Origin: Mycolicibacterium confluentis
GTDB taxonomy: Bacteria > Actinomycetota > Actinomycetes > Mycobacteriales > Mycobacteriaceae
DNA: 64,000 bases
Assembly (NCBI RefSeq): GCF_010729895.1
Contig: NZ_AP022612.1
Span: 372,001-436,000 of the forward strand
Direction: 5' to 3'
Shown here: piece after piece, positions 8,488 to 15,908 of the stretch
Layout: every line of letters begins with the position of its first letter
Position numbering within the stretch: the first letter of the stretch is position 1
The notes under the pieces: generated by a model
The model's database searches: none
Told to the model about the DNA's origin: nothing
The model's input: the letters and a program-made list of their open reading frames with translations, nothing else
Position numbers and translations under genes: made by a program

Positions 8488-8906
8488 GCCGACTCCCGGT
8501 TCGTCGCTACGCTCGTGGACGGCTTGCCCGGTGCTCTCATGTCGGAGGCTCGAAACGACCAGGCGATCCGGGAGAAGTCACCCGATTTCTCAACGTATGG
8601 CAGCGCCATGAGCCCGTCGAAAACCACTGGGGTAAAGGGTGTCCCGCTGGAATTGGCGGGCGCGGAGGGCTGCGTCGGTGATGCGAACTTGACCGTCACC
8701 GTTCGGCTGCGCTTCGGTGCTGCGGGATCACCGTCGAGCACTTCGACCTGCCACATCGGCAAGCCGGTATCGCGATCCCTTGCCTGCACGCGGTTGTCGC
8801 CGGAGGACTTGTCGAAGTCGATCATCGGCGGTATCTCGGATACGAGGAACGCCCCGAGTGAGAACACCTGGTCGTGGCCGATCTGGAGCCATTTGGGGAT
8901 GGACAT
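8484..8906 (-). CDS. pra: Pra-type activator of replication, integration and excision
   Basis: A 140-residue protein matching the actinomycete family annotated as plasmid replication, integration and excision activator. The hallmarks are MIDFDKSSGDNRVQARD followed by TGLPMWQVEVLD near the N-terminus and PFTPVVFDGL further on. In pSAM2, Pra switches on the rep-xis-int operon and is itself repressed by KorSA. Here it is the first gene of pra-tra-xis-int, and the KorSA-like repressor gene plus an operator lie just upstream. It contains no known DNA-binding domain, so it may act indirectly. The family assignment comes from memory of the conserved motifs. Confidence 0.8.
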   Translation of the reverse strand: MSIPKWLQIGHDQVFSLGAFLVSEIPPMIDFDKSSGDNRVQARDRDTGLPMWQVEVLDGDPAAPKRSRTVTVKFASPTQPSAPANSSGTPFTPVVFDGLMALPYVEKSGDFSRIAWSFRASDMRAPGKPSTSVATNRESA

Positions 8907-8931
8907 TGCTGAGCCTTTCGAGTGGATTGGA

Positions 8932-8961
8932 CTAGATGACTATTCAACCTAGTCGTCTAGA
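8932..8961. promoter_or_regulatory. Probable KorSA-type operator before pra
   Basis: CTAGATGAC and GTCGTCTAG form an inverted pair with one mismatch across 8932-8960. The segment CTAGTCGTCTAGA (8949-8961) recurs, apart from one base, in front of the GntR repressor gene (9808-9820, other strand). Two copies of a 13-bp site before the two genes that KorSA controls in pSAM2 make this a strong candidate for the element's own repressor. Confidence 0.75.
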
Positions 8962-9006
8962 GGAGTAAGTCAAGCGTTCTGGCGCACTTGGTCGTTTTGC
9001 GACGTT

Positions 9007-9786
9007 TCAGCGCGCGGAGAAGTCGTATTCCAGCAGGTAGGCCGATGCCACCTTCACCGTGTCGCACACTTCAACAGCCACGTCGTTGGTGTCGTAGGCC
9101 GTCCGAACCACGGTGAGAACCGGCGCCCCTGGTGGAAGTTGCAAGGCGCGGCGTTCGTCGGGGGTGGGCATTCGGGCGCCCACCTCCTCGGTGAATCGGG
9201 CCAGGGTGTGGCCGGCCTCTTCGAGGCGCGCGTAAATGCCGCCTGGCCCGGTCTCGGTCTGCTCGATCTTGGTGCCTTTGGCGAAGGTGGCAGGAATGTA
9301 GGAGGTCGCCGTTTCGATTGGTTTGCCATCGGCGAGGTAGCGTCGTGAACGAACCACGACTTCATCATCAGAAGTCAGTCGAAGGCGTTCGGCGACAATC
9401 GAATCCGGCGTCTCGCGGGACACGGTGATGTTGTCGACCTGAGGTGTATAGCCGGACTTCTCCGCTTCCACGGTGAATGCGGCCTTGCCGCTGGCGCGAT
9501 GTTGCCGCGCGAAGCGATCGGAGGCGAGTCGGCGAATTGGGGGAGCTGGCCGCACAAACACACCGCGACCGTGCTCGGAGATCACCAGGCCTTCGGCGCG
9601 CAGTTCCTGGACTGCCTGGCGGACTGTCATCCGCGCGACGCCGAAATGCTCGATCAGCTCGGCCTCGGAGGGGAGACGTCCGCCAGCTTCTAGCTGGCCA
9701 GAGCTGATGGAGTCACGCAACATGCTGGCGATCTGCCGATACGGCGGCTTATCGTCCGCTCGGTCGATCTGGCCAAGTTGCAGCAC
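9007..9786 (-). CDS. GntR/HutC-family repressor (KorSA-like)
   Basis: A 259-residue regulator with an N-terminal GntR winged helix (about 13-78; SEAELIEHFGVARMTVRQAV) and a C-terminal UTRA ligand domain (about 95-250). Its position next to pra, divergent from a Nudix gene, and a matching operator in its own leader point to the role of pSAM2 KorSA: keeping pra, and therefore transfer and excision, silent, and autoregulating. The UTRA domain means a small ligand could release it. The start ATG at 9786 is followed at once by the family N-terminus. Confidence 0.88.
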   Translation of the reverse strand: MLQLGQIDRADDKPPYRQIASMLRDSISSGQLEAGGRLPSEAELIEHFGVARMTVRQAVQELRAEGLVISEHGRGVFVRPAPPIRRLASDRFARQHRASGKAAFTVEAEKSGYTPQVDNITVSRETPDSIVAERLRLTSDDEVVVRSRRYLADGKPIETATSYIPATFAKGTKIEQTETGPGGIYARLEEAGHTLARFTEEVGARMPTPDERRALQLPPGAPVLTVVRTAYDTNDVAVEVCDTVKVASAYLLEYDFSAR

Positions 9787-9805
9787 CTGAGAGCCTTCCC
9801 ATACA

Positions 9806-9826
9806 TGTCTAGGCGACTAGTCTAGG
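9806..9826. promoter_or_regulatory. Probable operator in the repressor leader
   Basis: TGTCTAGGCGACTAGTCTAGG lies 20 bp before the repressor start. Its reverse complement holds CTAGTCGCCTAGA, matching the pra operator at 12 of 13 bases. It also lies between the repressor and the divergent Nudix gene, so it could control both. Confidence 0.75.
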
Positions 9827-9880
9827 GGAAACGACACGTCCCCTGTTGCTAATGGAGTCGTCCGCGGAGGAGTCTTGCGC

Positions 9881-10306
9881 ATGGCAGCCACACCAAAACA
9901 CTCGGTCAGCGTCGCTGGCGTCGTGATCCGCGACGATGGTCGGGTCTTGGTCATCAAGCGCGATGACAACGGGCACTGGGAGGCTCCGGGCGGCGTGCTC
10001 GAACTCGACGAATCCTTTGAGGCCGGTGTTCAGCGCGAGGTGCTGGAAGAGACTGGACTTGAGGTCACGGTCGAGCGGCTCACTGGTGTCTACAAGAACC
10101 TGACCCACGGAATCGTCGCGTTGGTGTACCGGTGTCGGATCGCCGGGGGAGAAACTCGGGTGACCGAAGAGGCACGTGAAATTTGTTGGATGACTGACGA
10201 AGAGGTGCAGGCTGCGATGTCACCCGCCTTCGCCGTACGTGTGCTTGACGCACTAGCTAACTCAGGCCCGCGGTCACGTGCGCACGACGGCGTCGACCTT
10301 GTCTAG
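9881..10306 (+). CDS. Nudix hydrolase, Pif-like
   Basis: A 141-residue Nudix protein that hydrolyses a nucleoside-diphosphate-linked compound. The Nudix box is complete: G-5x-E-7x-REVLEETGL at about residues 44-66. The start at ATG 9881 is preferred over TTG 9875 because GGAGG at 9867-9871 is well spaced from it. In pSAM2 the pif gene, a Nudix protein beside korSA, blocks redundant transfer between cells already carrying the element. Gene context suggests the same immunity role here, but this is inferred from position and family only. Confidence 0.85.
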   Translation: MAATPKHSVSVAGVVIRDDGRVLVIKRDDNGHWEAPGGVLELDESFEAGVQREVLEETGLEVTVERLTGVYKNLTHGIVALVYRCRIAGGETRVTEEAREICWMTDEEVQAAMSPAFAVRVLDALANSGPRSRAHDGVDLV

Positions 10307-10659
10307 GTACCGAATCGTATGTTCCCTTTAGTGCCGCGCCTGTTCCATTGGGCACTAACGAAGAACAGATTGTCGGTGGCGCCCCGTCTGAGAGTTACCC
10401 CGGCCCTGAGAGCGGGATTCGACAGGTCGACCTACCTCCTGGAATACGCGGTAGCGGATGGCTCAGCCGGAGTTCGCACTCGTGACGCGTCCGCTGATGC
10501 GCATCGATGCAAAAGGGTGGTGCTGTGGTTTCGTCACCGCGAGTTGCGGACGAGAACCGATCGGCTTGTTTTAGACGGCAGAACTTCTATTGTTTTACAT
10601 TATCTCAACTGCTAGTACTGTAGCAACTTAATAGCCGTCAACGGCAGGAATGAGAGGCG
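10307..10659. other. Gene-free stretch before the CBASS operon
   Basis: About 350 bp, visibly richer in AT towards 10560-10650, where a promoter for the following two genes is likely (for example TAGTACTG and TAGCAACTTAATAG around 10610-10635). An open frame 10319-10615 has no recognisable family features and I do not call it. The left copy of the 14-bp repeat lies at 10328-10341. Confidence 0.5.
10328..10341 (+). repeat. 14-bp direct repeat, left copy flanking CBASS
   Basis: TTAGTGCCGCGCCT, identical to 12220-12233. The two copies lie just outside the two-gene CBASS operon, one before its promoter region and one 14 bp after its last stop codon. Confidence 0.7.
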
Positions 10660-11316
10660 ATGAATCCGACTAGTCGCGCGAAGTTGGGGGCCTACTTGAT
10701 GGTAGGAGTCATCTCGTTAATGTTGTTTATTACGGGTACGCAAATGCCGAGCTTAGCAATGCGAGTGATATCTTCCGCGCCATTGGGTGTGACAATACTT
10801 TTCGCCGCTTACGATCGTTGGATTTGGCGTTGGCCGGGTTTGGTCCGATTGGCCGGACGCCCGTCGTTAGTCGGAACTTGGTACGGAGCGCTCACCTCGT
10901 ACCGCTTTGACACTGAGTCCCGACAGCCAGTCGAATCTACGATCGATGTCGCTCTCGCAATCACTCAGACATTCACGAGTACGTCGGTCCGTCTTATGAC
11001 TGCGCAGAGCGCCTCGCGCTCGGTTACGGCAGATTTCACCAAACGCGCCGAGGAGCCTGACTGCTATACCCTTTACTACACCTACGAGAACACCCCTAGA
11101 ATCGAACATCGCGACCAGTTGGCCGTCCATCGCGGCACCACAGCCGCTACCGTCTACGGCCCACTGCCGAAACAATTGGAAGCTGAGTACTGGACCAACC
11201 GAGATACGAAGGGCAGCATCACGGCTCGTCGCATTTCTAATCGCCGCGCTACGACATTTCAGGAAGCGTGTCAGCTGGAAGCACGGCGCGACGCGGAGGC
11301 TAGGAGAGGTGGATGA
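10660..11316 (+). CDS. cap15: CBASS effector Cap15: two-TM, beta-barrel (S-2TMbeta) protein
   Basis: A 218-residue membrane protein: two hydrophobic helices at about 10-28 and 33-51, then a beta-rich domain starting LVGTWYG (70-76) with a later HRGT and a closing YWTNRDTKGSI. This is the layout of the SMODS-associated 2TM beta-strand effector, called Cap15 in CBASS, whose beta barrel binds a cyclic dinucleotide and makes the protein assemble in and disrupt the inner membrane. Its stop overlaps the start of the CD-NTase gene by four bases, so the two are co-translated. A likely ribosome site is GAGAGGCG before the ATG. Base composition is lower in GC than the surrounding chromosome, consistent with transfer. 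Confidence 0.82.
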   Translation: MNPTSRAKLGAYLMVGVISLMLFITGTQMPSLAMRVISSAPLGVTILFAAYDRWIWRWPGLVRLAGRPSLVGTWYGALTSYRFDTESRQPVESTIDVALAITQTFTSTSVRLMTAQSASRSVTADFTKRAEEPDCYTLYYTYENTPRIEHRDQLAVHRGTTAATVYGPLPKQLEAEYWTNRDTKGSITARRISNRRATTFQEACQLEARRDAEARRGG

Positions 11317-12206
11317 CTGATTGGGAGAATTGGCTGCGCAGCGCAGCGAAACGTCCGAGTGATCATGAGACGTCCAAGCGCGACCGCACAGAGCGCGAGA
11401 TACGGGATGCACTAGCGAACTATGAGCCGCTTCGTGGCAAGCCTTACAGGGTTTATGCAAAGGGGTCTTATGTTAATAACACGAATGTAAGGCTGAACTT
11501 CGATGTGGACATCGCCGTTGAGTATTACGGATATTTCTACTACGATCTCGATTTCGAATTGAAGGGACAGGACAAGTCCGTCGTTGGCATCGTCGACTCT
11601 GAGGACCCGTATACGCGCGAAGAATTCAAGGCGGATATTAACGCGGCTTTGCAGCATGCGTTTGGCCGCAATGCGATTTCTGAAGGAGATATCGCTTATC
11701 GCGTACGTGAGAATCGGACGACCCTACCTGCGGACGTCGTTCCCTGCTGGGAGTATCGTCGGTACGACGCAATCAATATTTGCCATGTGGGCTCACGTGT
11801 GTATCCGACTTCTGGTGGATATAAAGACAACTATCCTGCTATCCAATTGCAGAATGGACGAGCGAAGACACGAGCTACGAACCGGCGGTACAAACGTATG
11901 GTGCGAGCACTAAAAAAGCTGCAGACCGTCCTCGCTGAAGCCGACTTGATCGACCATGAAATTCCATCTTATCTTGTCGAATGCATCGTTTACAATGTAC
12001 CCAATGCGGAGTTTAATCACTCAACCTATCTAGCAGATATGAAGAGCGTCCTTGCTTTTGTCTTCAACGGCACCCTTTCAGGAGGGGGTTCGCCCGATTG
12101 GCACGAGGTCCACGAATTACGTTACCTGTTCCGAGGATCCGACTGGGATCGCACGGCGGTCCACGCGTTGTCCGACGCGGCATGGGAATACATCGGTTTC
12201 GAGTAA
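11313..12206 (+). CDS. cdnE-like: CBASS CD-NTase (cyclic oligonucleotide synthase)
   Basis: A 297-residue nucleotidyltransferase of the CD-NTase/SMODS type that on phage infection makes a cyclic nucleotide for the Cap15 effector. The polymerase-beta core has G51-S52, D64-V-D66 (FDVDIAV) and a third acidic residue D141 (LPADVVP), so the metal site is complete. The C-terminal helical half fits an OAS-like fold. Overlap with the effector gene (ATGA) and the absence of Cap2/Cap3 or HORMA/TRIP13 genes make this a minimal type I CBASS. The clade letter is a guess; the nucleotide made cannot be read from sequence with certainty. Confidence 0.87.
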   Translation: MTDWENWLRSAAKRPSDHETSKRDRTEREIRDALANYEPLRGKPYRVYAKGSYVNNTNVRLNFDVDIAVEYYGYFYYDLDFELKGQDKSVVGIVDSEDPYTREEFKADINAALQHAFGRNAISEGDIAYRVRENRTTLPADVVPCWEYRRYDAINICHVGSRVYPTSGGYKDNYPAIQLQNGRAKTRATNRRYKRMVRALKKLQTVLAEADLIDHEIPSYLVECIVYNVPNAEFNHSTYLADMKSVLAFVFNGTLSGGGSPDWHEVHELRYLFRGSDWDRTAVHALSDAAWEYIGFE

Positions 12207-12219
12207 TGTGCACCCGTAC

Positions 12220-12233
12220 TTAGTGCCGCGCCT
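12220..12233 (+). repeat. 14-bp direct repeat, right copy flanking CBASS
   Basis: Identical to 10328-10341 (TTAGTGCCGCGCCT). Starts 14 bp after the CD-NTase stop and about 50 bp before the next gene. Confidence 0.7.
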
Positions 12234-12283
12234 CCACTTCGATTGCGACCAACTGGCACCGGTACGCGTGACACCATTGCACC

Positions 12284-14023
12284 ATGGCGCGCAAGACGAT
12301 CGAACAGTTCATGTGGGCGTACCAACATATCTTCCGCCGATCGGTGAACTGGGCTCTGAGTCAATCGCTCAACCTAATCGGTGTAGATGCGGCTGAGCCC
12401 GAGGTATTTCTCATCGGGACTCTAGTCGACGGCGGCACCCGCCACCCGCTTTGCATCGAGCCCGAGGACGGTCCTATCGTGCCGGCGGATTTCGGTCAGC
12501 TCGATGAGCGCGCGTTAACCTTGTATCGCGAGAGTCCCGACAGTCGAATGGCTTTCGGAGATTCACGTCATCACGCGTTGAAGCACAGGGAGTTCCTCGA
12601 TCGCGCGTACGGCGCTGCGATAAAAGAGGTGTTGGACGTTAAGCTCGCCCTGGACTTTACTGTCAGCTTGCCGACACGTGTCGAAGAGCACCGTGTATTT
12701 ACTGCTGTCGGCCTGCCGCACTGGGTATTTGACGGCGCGCCACAGTTAACCCATGAGGCAGAGGACAACTATCGCCCCATCACACGCTCGTTGGTTCATG
12801 GCGTTGTCGCGGAGGCCCTTAGACAGTGCAGTCTGTCGCTGTATCTTCCCGATCCGTCAGCTATACATGCTGCGCCCCTGGATATCTCGAAGGCCGCCGC
12901 CAAGGCCCTAACCGAGTCCGCCGCAAGACTTGCAGGCACCGTAACGGGTGGACAACTGTTCGAAGGATTGAACCGCCTTGCCACCACGCCGTACGAGCGT
13001 CGAGTAGGTGTGGGGTCGCTACTGCTCACAGCGCAGACTGTTCAGCACGTGGACTGTTCGTTGAGATTTCGAAAACCTGTACACGTGAACGAAACTCGAG
13101 CCCTTCGAAAGCTCTTGGAGACGAGCAGTCGCAACGGCGAGTCATTGCTGACGGACGGTGAAGTCGCTTTCGGACTCGGTCGCCGCAAAGCCAACTACCC
13201 GGAGTCGTCGCAATCCGTGTTCCAGCTGGTCGTTGCCGGAAACGGGGCCTGGGAGCTTCTCCACGGTGAGGCGCGCCTCACTGCCGTCGAATTTGGCGAG
13301 CCGAGGCTCCCCGTCCAGCAGCTTAGGCCCGAACGGCTCAATGACATGTGCAGCCGCCTCTTCGAGGCCCCTGACAGCCATGCCTTATGGGGGCTGGCGC
13401 GCGCCGCGAGCGAAGCCGAGCATGGGACGATGCTTGTCATATCTGACTCTGCTGCTGACGAGGCAACACGGCTCGGAAGTCAAGCCTTTCTTGTCGAACC
13501 GACGCAGCTGTCGGCCGCGGGCATCCGACAGGTCACCGCGATCGACGGTGGCGTCCTCGTCGATCCAAGTGGAACGTGTTACGCCATCGGAGTGATCCTT
13601 GATGGGATGGCGACAACTCGGGGTGATCGTTCCCGGGGATCGCGTTACAACTCGGCGGTTAGGTACCTAGCATCCGCAAAAGCCCGCGGCGCACACACGG
13701 TCATCCTGCTGGTGTCCGAAGATGGGATGATCAACCTATTGCCCGAAATGCCGCCACGTATTTCCCGCTCGGAGCGCGACGCACTAGTGCTCGACTTGCG
13801 CGAGGCGGCGGCGCTGGAGCCTGTAAACGCTGAGCGGTTCTACAACGCGTACCGACGTGTAGAGGCAAAGGCGTTTTACCTGTCGCAAGAACAAGTCGAT
13901 GAGGTCAACTGGCTGATGACGGACCACTGGAAACGGCGTATGGCGGCGGGCGGTGGCATACGCCTTCATGAAAATCCGCTCAGGGTGGATCCGGAGATGA
14001 ACGAGGAGTACCTCCTTGAATAG
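12284..14023 (+). CDS. Large protein with a C-terminal DisA/DAC-like nucleotide-binding domain
   Basis: A 579-residue protein not assigned to a named system. Residues about 380-480 resemble the diadenylate cyclase (DAC, DisA-N) fold: GTMLVISD strand, D421-G-G in place of DGA, then GSRYNSAVRYL in place of GTRHRAA, then LLVSEDGMINLLP matching the VSEE-G-S/L strand. The catalytic aspartate is kept, but the RHR motif reads R454-Y455-N456, so c-di-AMP synthesis is doubtful and nucleotide sensing is as likely. The first 370 residues are alpha/beta without a family I know; they begin with a conserved-looking basic helix. It follows CBASS by 77 bp in the same direction. It may be a third component, a separate defence gene, or an unrelated sensor. 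Families of inactive DAC-like sensor domains have been described in conflict systems. Confidence 0.65.
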   Translation: MARKTIEQFMWAYQHIFRRSVNWALSQSLNLIGVDAAEPEVFLIGTLVDGGTRHPLCIEPEDGPIVPADFGQLDERALTLYRESPDSRMAFGDSRHHALKHREFLDRAYGAAIKEVLDVKLALDFTVSLPTRVEEHRVFTAVGLPHWVFDGAPQLTHEAEDNYRPITRSLVHGVVAEALRQCSLSLYLPDPSAIHAAPLDISKAAAKALTESAARLAGTVTGGQLFEGLNRLATTPYERRVGVGSLLLTAQTVQHVDCSLRFRKPVHVNETRALRKLLETSSRNGESLLTDGEVAFGLGRRKANYPESSQSVFQLVVAGNGAWELLHGEARLTAVEFGEPRLPVQQLRPERLNDMCSRLFEAPDSHALWGLARAASEAEHGTMLVISDSAADEATRLGSQAFLVEPTQLSAAGIRQVTAIDGGVLVDPSGTCYAIGVILDGMATTRGDRSRGSRYNSAVRYLASAKARGAHTVILLVSEDGMINLLPEMPPRISRSERDALVLDLREAAALEPVNAERFYNAYRRVEAKAFYLSQEQVDEVNWLMTDHWKRRMAAGGGIRLHENPLRVDPEMNEEYLLE

Positions 14024-14345
14024 CCCTGATTCACGTCGGCCCAGTATGGCGTCACAGCGCACCTGCGCGGTCCCTCCTACGCGCGCGCGGCGATAAGTGC
14101 GGCAAGACCCAAGGCTGGTTACGGCTAACTGCTGTAGACGTGGCTTGCTCTAAACTTCGCTTGTCGCTGAACCACTTCTGGTGGCTGAGCGAAGGTGGGG
14201 TCAGTTCGTGTAGTTAAAGGGCTGCAGGCCAGCAACTCTCATCAGAGTCATTCGTGCTCCGTAAAACTTACGAAGTACCTGGGCCAAGTCACGGGCTGCA
14301 TCTGTCAACTGCGAGTGGGATGCGGGGTCGCCCAGCGTGGACAGC
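14024..14345. other. Gene-free stretch between DAC-like gene and IS256 copy
   Basis: About 320 bp without a credible gene. An imperfect hairpin at about 14155-14195 (CTTCGC...GCGAAG with an inner ACCAC/GGTGG stem) could act as a terminator for the preceding gene. Confidence 0.4.
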
Positions 14346-15812
14346 GGGGTAAGTCCCTTGGTGTGGTGGGGTTTCGGGGCTGAAGCCGACCAGGCTGGAC
14401 CATGTCCGGTGTGTCATTAGGGCTTCGGGGTGGGCCATCGCGTAGTGGTCATTGAGTTACCGACCAAAGTGACTCAAGCAAAGGACACACCACGCGATGA
14501 CCCAGGACCATTCTGCCCTGCTGGCCCAGCTCGATGCGCTCCGCTCCGCTGATGTCGGGGCGGTATTCGCCGAGTTGATCCGCGCCGGCCTGCAGGCGTT
14601 GATCGAGGCCGAGGCCACCGAGGCGATCGGCGCCGGCCGCTACCAACGCACCGATGGACGCAGCACTCACCGCAACGGGCATCGACCCAAGACGGTGTCG
14701 ACCACCGCTGGCGACATCGAGATCCAGATCCCCAAGCTGCGGGCCGGCTCGTTCTTCCCGTCGCTGCTGGAACGGCGCCGCCGCATCGACAAAGCCCTGC
14801 ACGCGGTGATCATGGAGGCCTACGTGCACGGCGTCTCCACCCGCAGCGTCGATGACCTCGTTACCGCGATGGGTGTCGGTTCGGGTGTCTCGAAGTCGGA
14901 GGTCTCGCGCATCTGCGCCGGCCTGGACCGCGAGATCGAAGCTTTCCGTACCCGCAGTCTGACCCACACGTCGTTTCCCTACGTGTTCTGTGACGCCACA
15001 TTCTGCAAGGTGCGTGTCGGGGCGCATGTGGTCTCCCAAGCCCTGGTGGTGGCCACCGGGGTCTCCATCGAGGGCACCCGCGAGGTGCTGGGCACCGCCG
15101 TCGGTGACAGCGAATCCTTTGAGTTCTGGCGCGAGTTCCTCGCCTCGCTCAAAGCCCGCGGCCTGAGCGGCGTGCATCTGGTGATCTCCGATGCCCACGC
15201 CGGTCTCAAGGCTGCCGTGGTCCAGCAGTTCGCCGGATCGTCGTGGCAGCGGTGCCGGGTGCACTTCATGCGCAATCTGCACGGCGTGGTGGCCGCCAAA
15301 CACGCCCCCGCGGTGACCGCGGCGGTCAAGACGATCTTCGCTCACACCGACCCCGCCGACGTTGCCGCCCAGTGGGACCAGGTCGCTGACACGCTGTCGT
15401 CGAGCTTTCCGAAAGTGGCGGCGATGATGGATGAGGCCAAGACCGACGTGCTGGCGTTCACCGCGTTCCCGCGCACCCATTGGCAGAAGATCTGGTCGAA
15501 CAATCCGATCGAGCGGCTCAACAAGGAGATCAAACGCCGCGCCGATGTCGTGGAGATCTTCCCCAACCCCGCGGCGTTCCTGCGCCTGGCCACCGCTGTG
15601 GTCATCGAAGCCCACGACGAATGGCAGGTCACCCGCCGCTACCTGTCAGAGGTCTCCATGGCCGAACTGCGCAAAGTCATCGCCACCAAACAGCAAGCAG
15701 CCCAACCCGTCGCCGAACCACGTCAAATCGCCTAGCATTCACCATGACTCGTTGATCACTACGCGTGAACCCACGCCGATCCGAAGTCCACCACCCCAAG
15801 GGGCACTATCCG
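14346..15812 (+). mobile_element. IS256-family insertion sequence
   Basis: A transposase gene flanked by imperfect terminal inverted repeats. The left end near 14350-14377 (CCCTTGGTGTGGTGGGG..TTCGG) matches the reverse complement of the right end near 15781-15808 (CCCCTTGGGGTGGTGGACTTCGG). The exact ends are uncertain by several bases, and I could not identify a clear target duplication. The IS lies between the DAC-like gene and the IetAS pair and interrupts no gene I can recognise. Confidence 0.75.
14497..15735 (+). CDS. IS256-family (mutator-type) transposase
   Basis: A 412-residue DDE transposase, full length for the family. Catalytic D166 (CDATF), D232 (SDAHAGLK) and E339 (NNPIERLNKEIKRR) are all present, as is the characteristic CRVHFMRN motif at about 253-260. 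It is probably active or recently active. It starts at the ATG after a 120-bp leader inside the left end. Confidence 0.96.
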   Translation: MTQDHSALLAQLDALRSADVGAVFAELIRAGLQALIEAEATEAIGAGRYQRTDGRSTHRNGHRPKTVSTTAGDIEIQIPKLRAGSFFPSLLERRRRIDKALHAVIMEAYVHGVSTRSVDDLVTAMGVGSGVSKSEVSRICAGLDREIEAFRTRSLTHTSFPYVFCDATFCKVRVGAHVVSQALVVATGVSIEGTREVLGTAVGDSESFEFWREFLASLKARGLSGVHLVISDAHAGLKAAVVQQFAGSSWQRCRVHFMRNLHGVVAAKHAPAVTAAVKTIFAHTDPADVAAQWDQVADTLSSSFPKVAAMMDEAKTDVLAFTAFPRTHWQKIWSNNPIERLNKEIKRRADVVEIFPNPAAFLRLATAVVIEAHDEWQVTRRYLSEVSMAELRKVIATKQQAAQPVAEPRQIA

Positions 15813-15908
15813 ACGCTACGACTGCCGAATCGGCTCTAGCAACGCCCAAAGCTTTTCGATCTGAAGTTCTTAGGGTGTACGCATCAGCCGAAAATGCAGG
15901 GCGAGGAG

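Noticed and set aside
10319..10615. 98-residue open frame between the Nudix gene and cap15
   Set aside because: No family features, no ribosome site, and its end falls in the AT-richer likely promoter of the CBASS operon.
14346..15812. Target-site duplication for the IS256 copy
   Set aside because: The repeat ends could not be fixed to the base, and no matching 8-9 bp flanks were evident.
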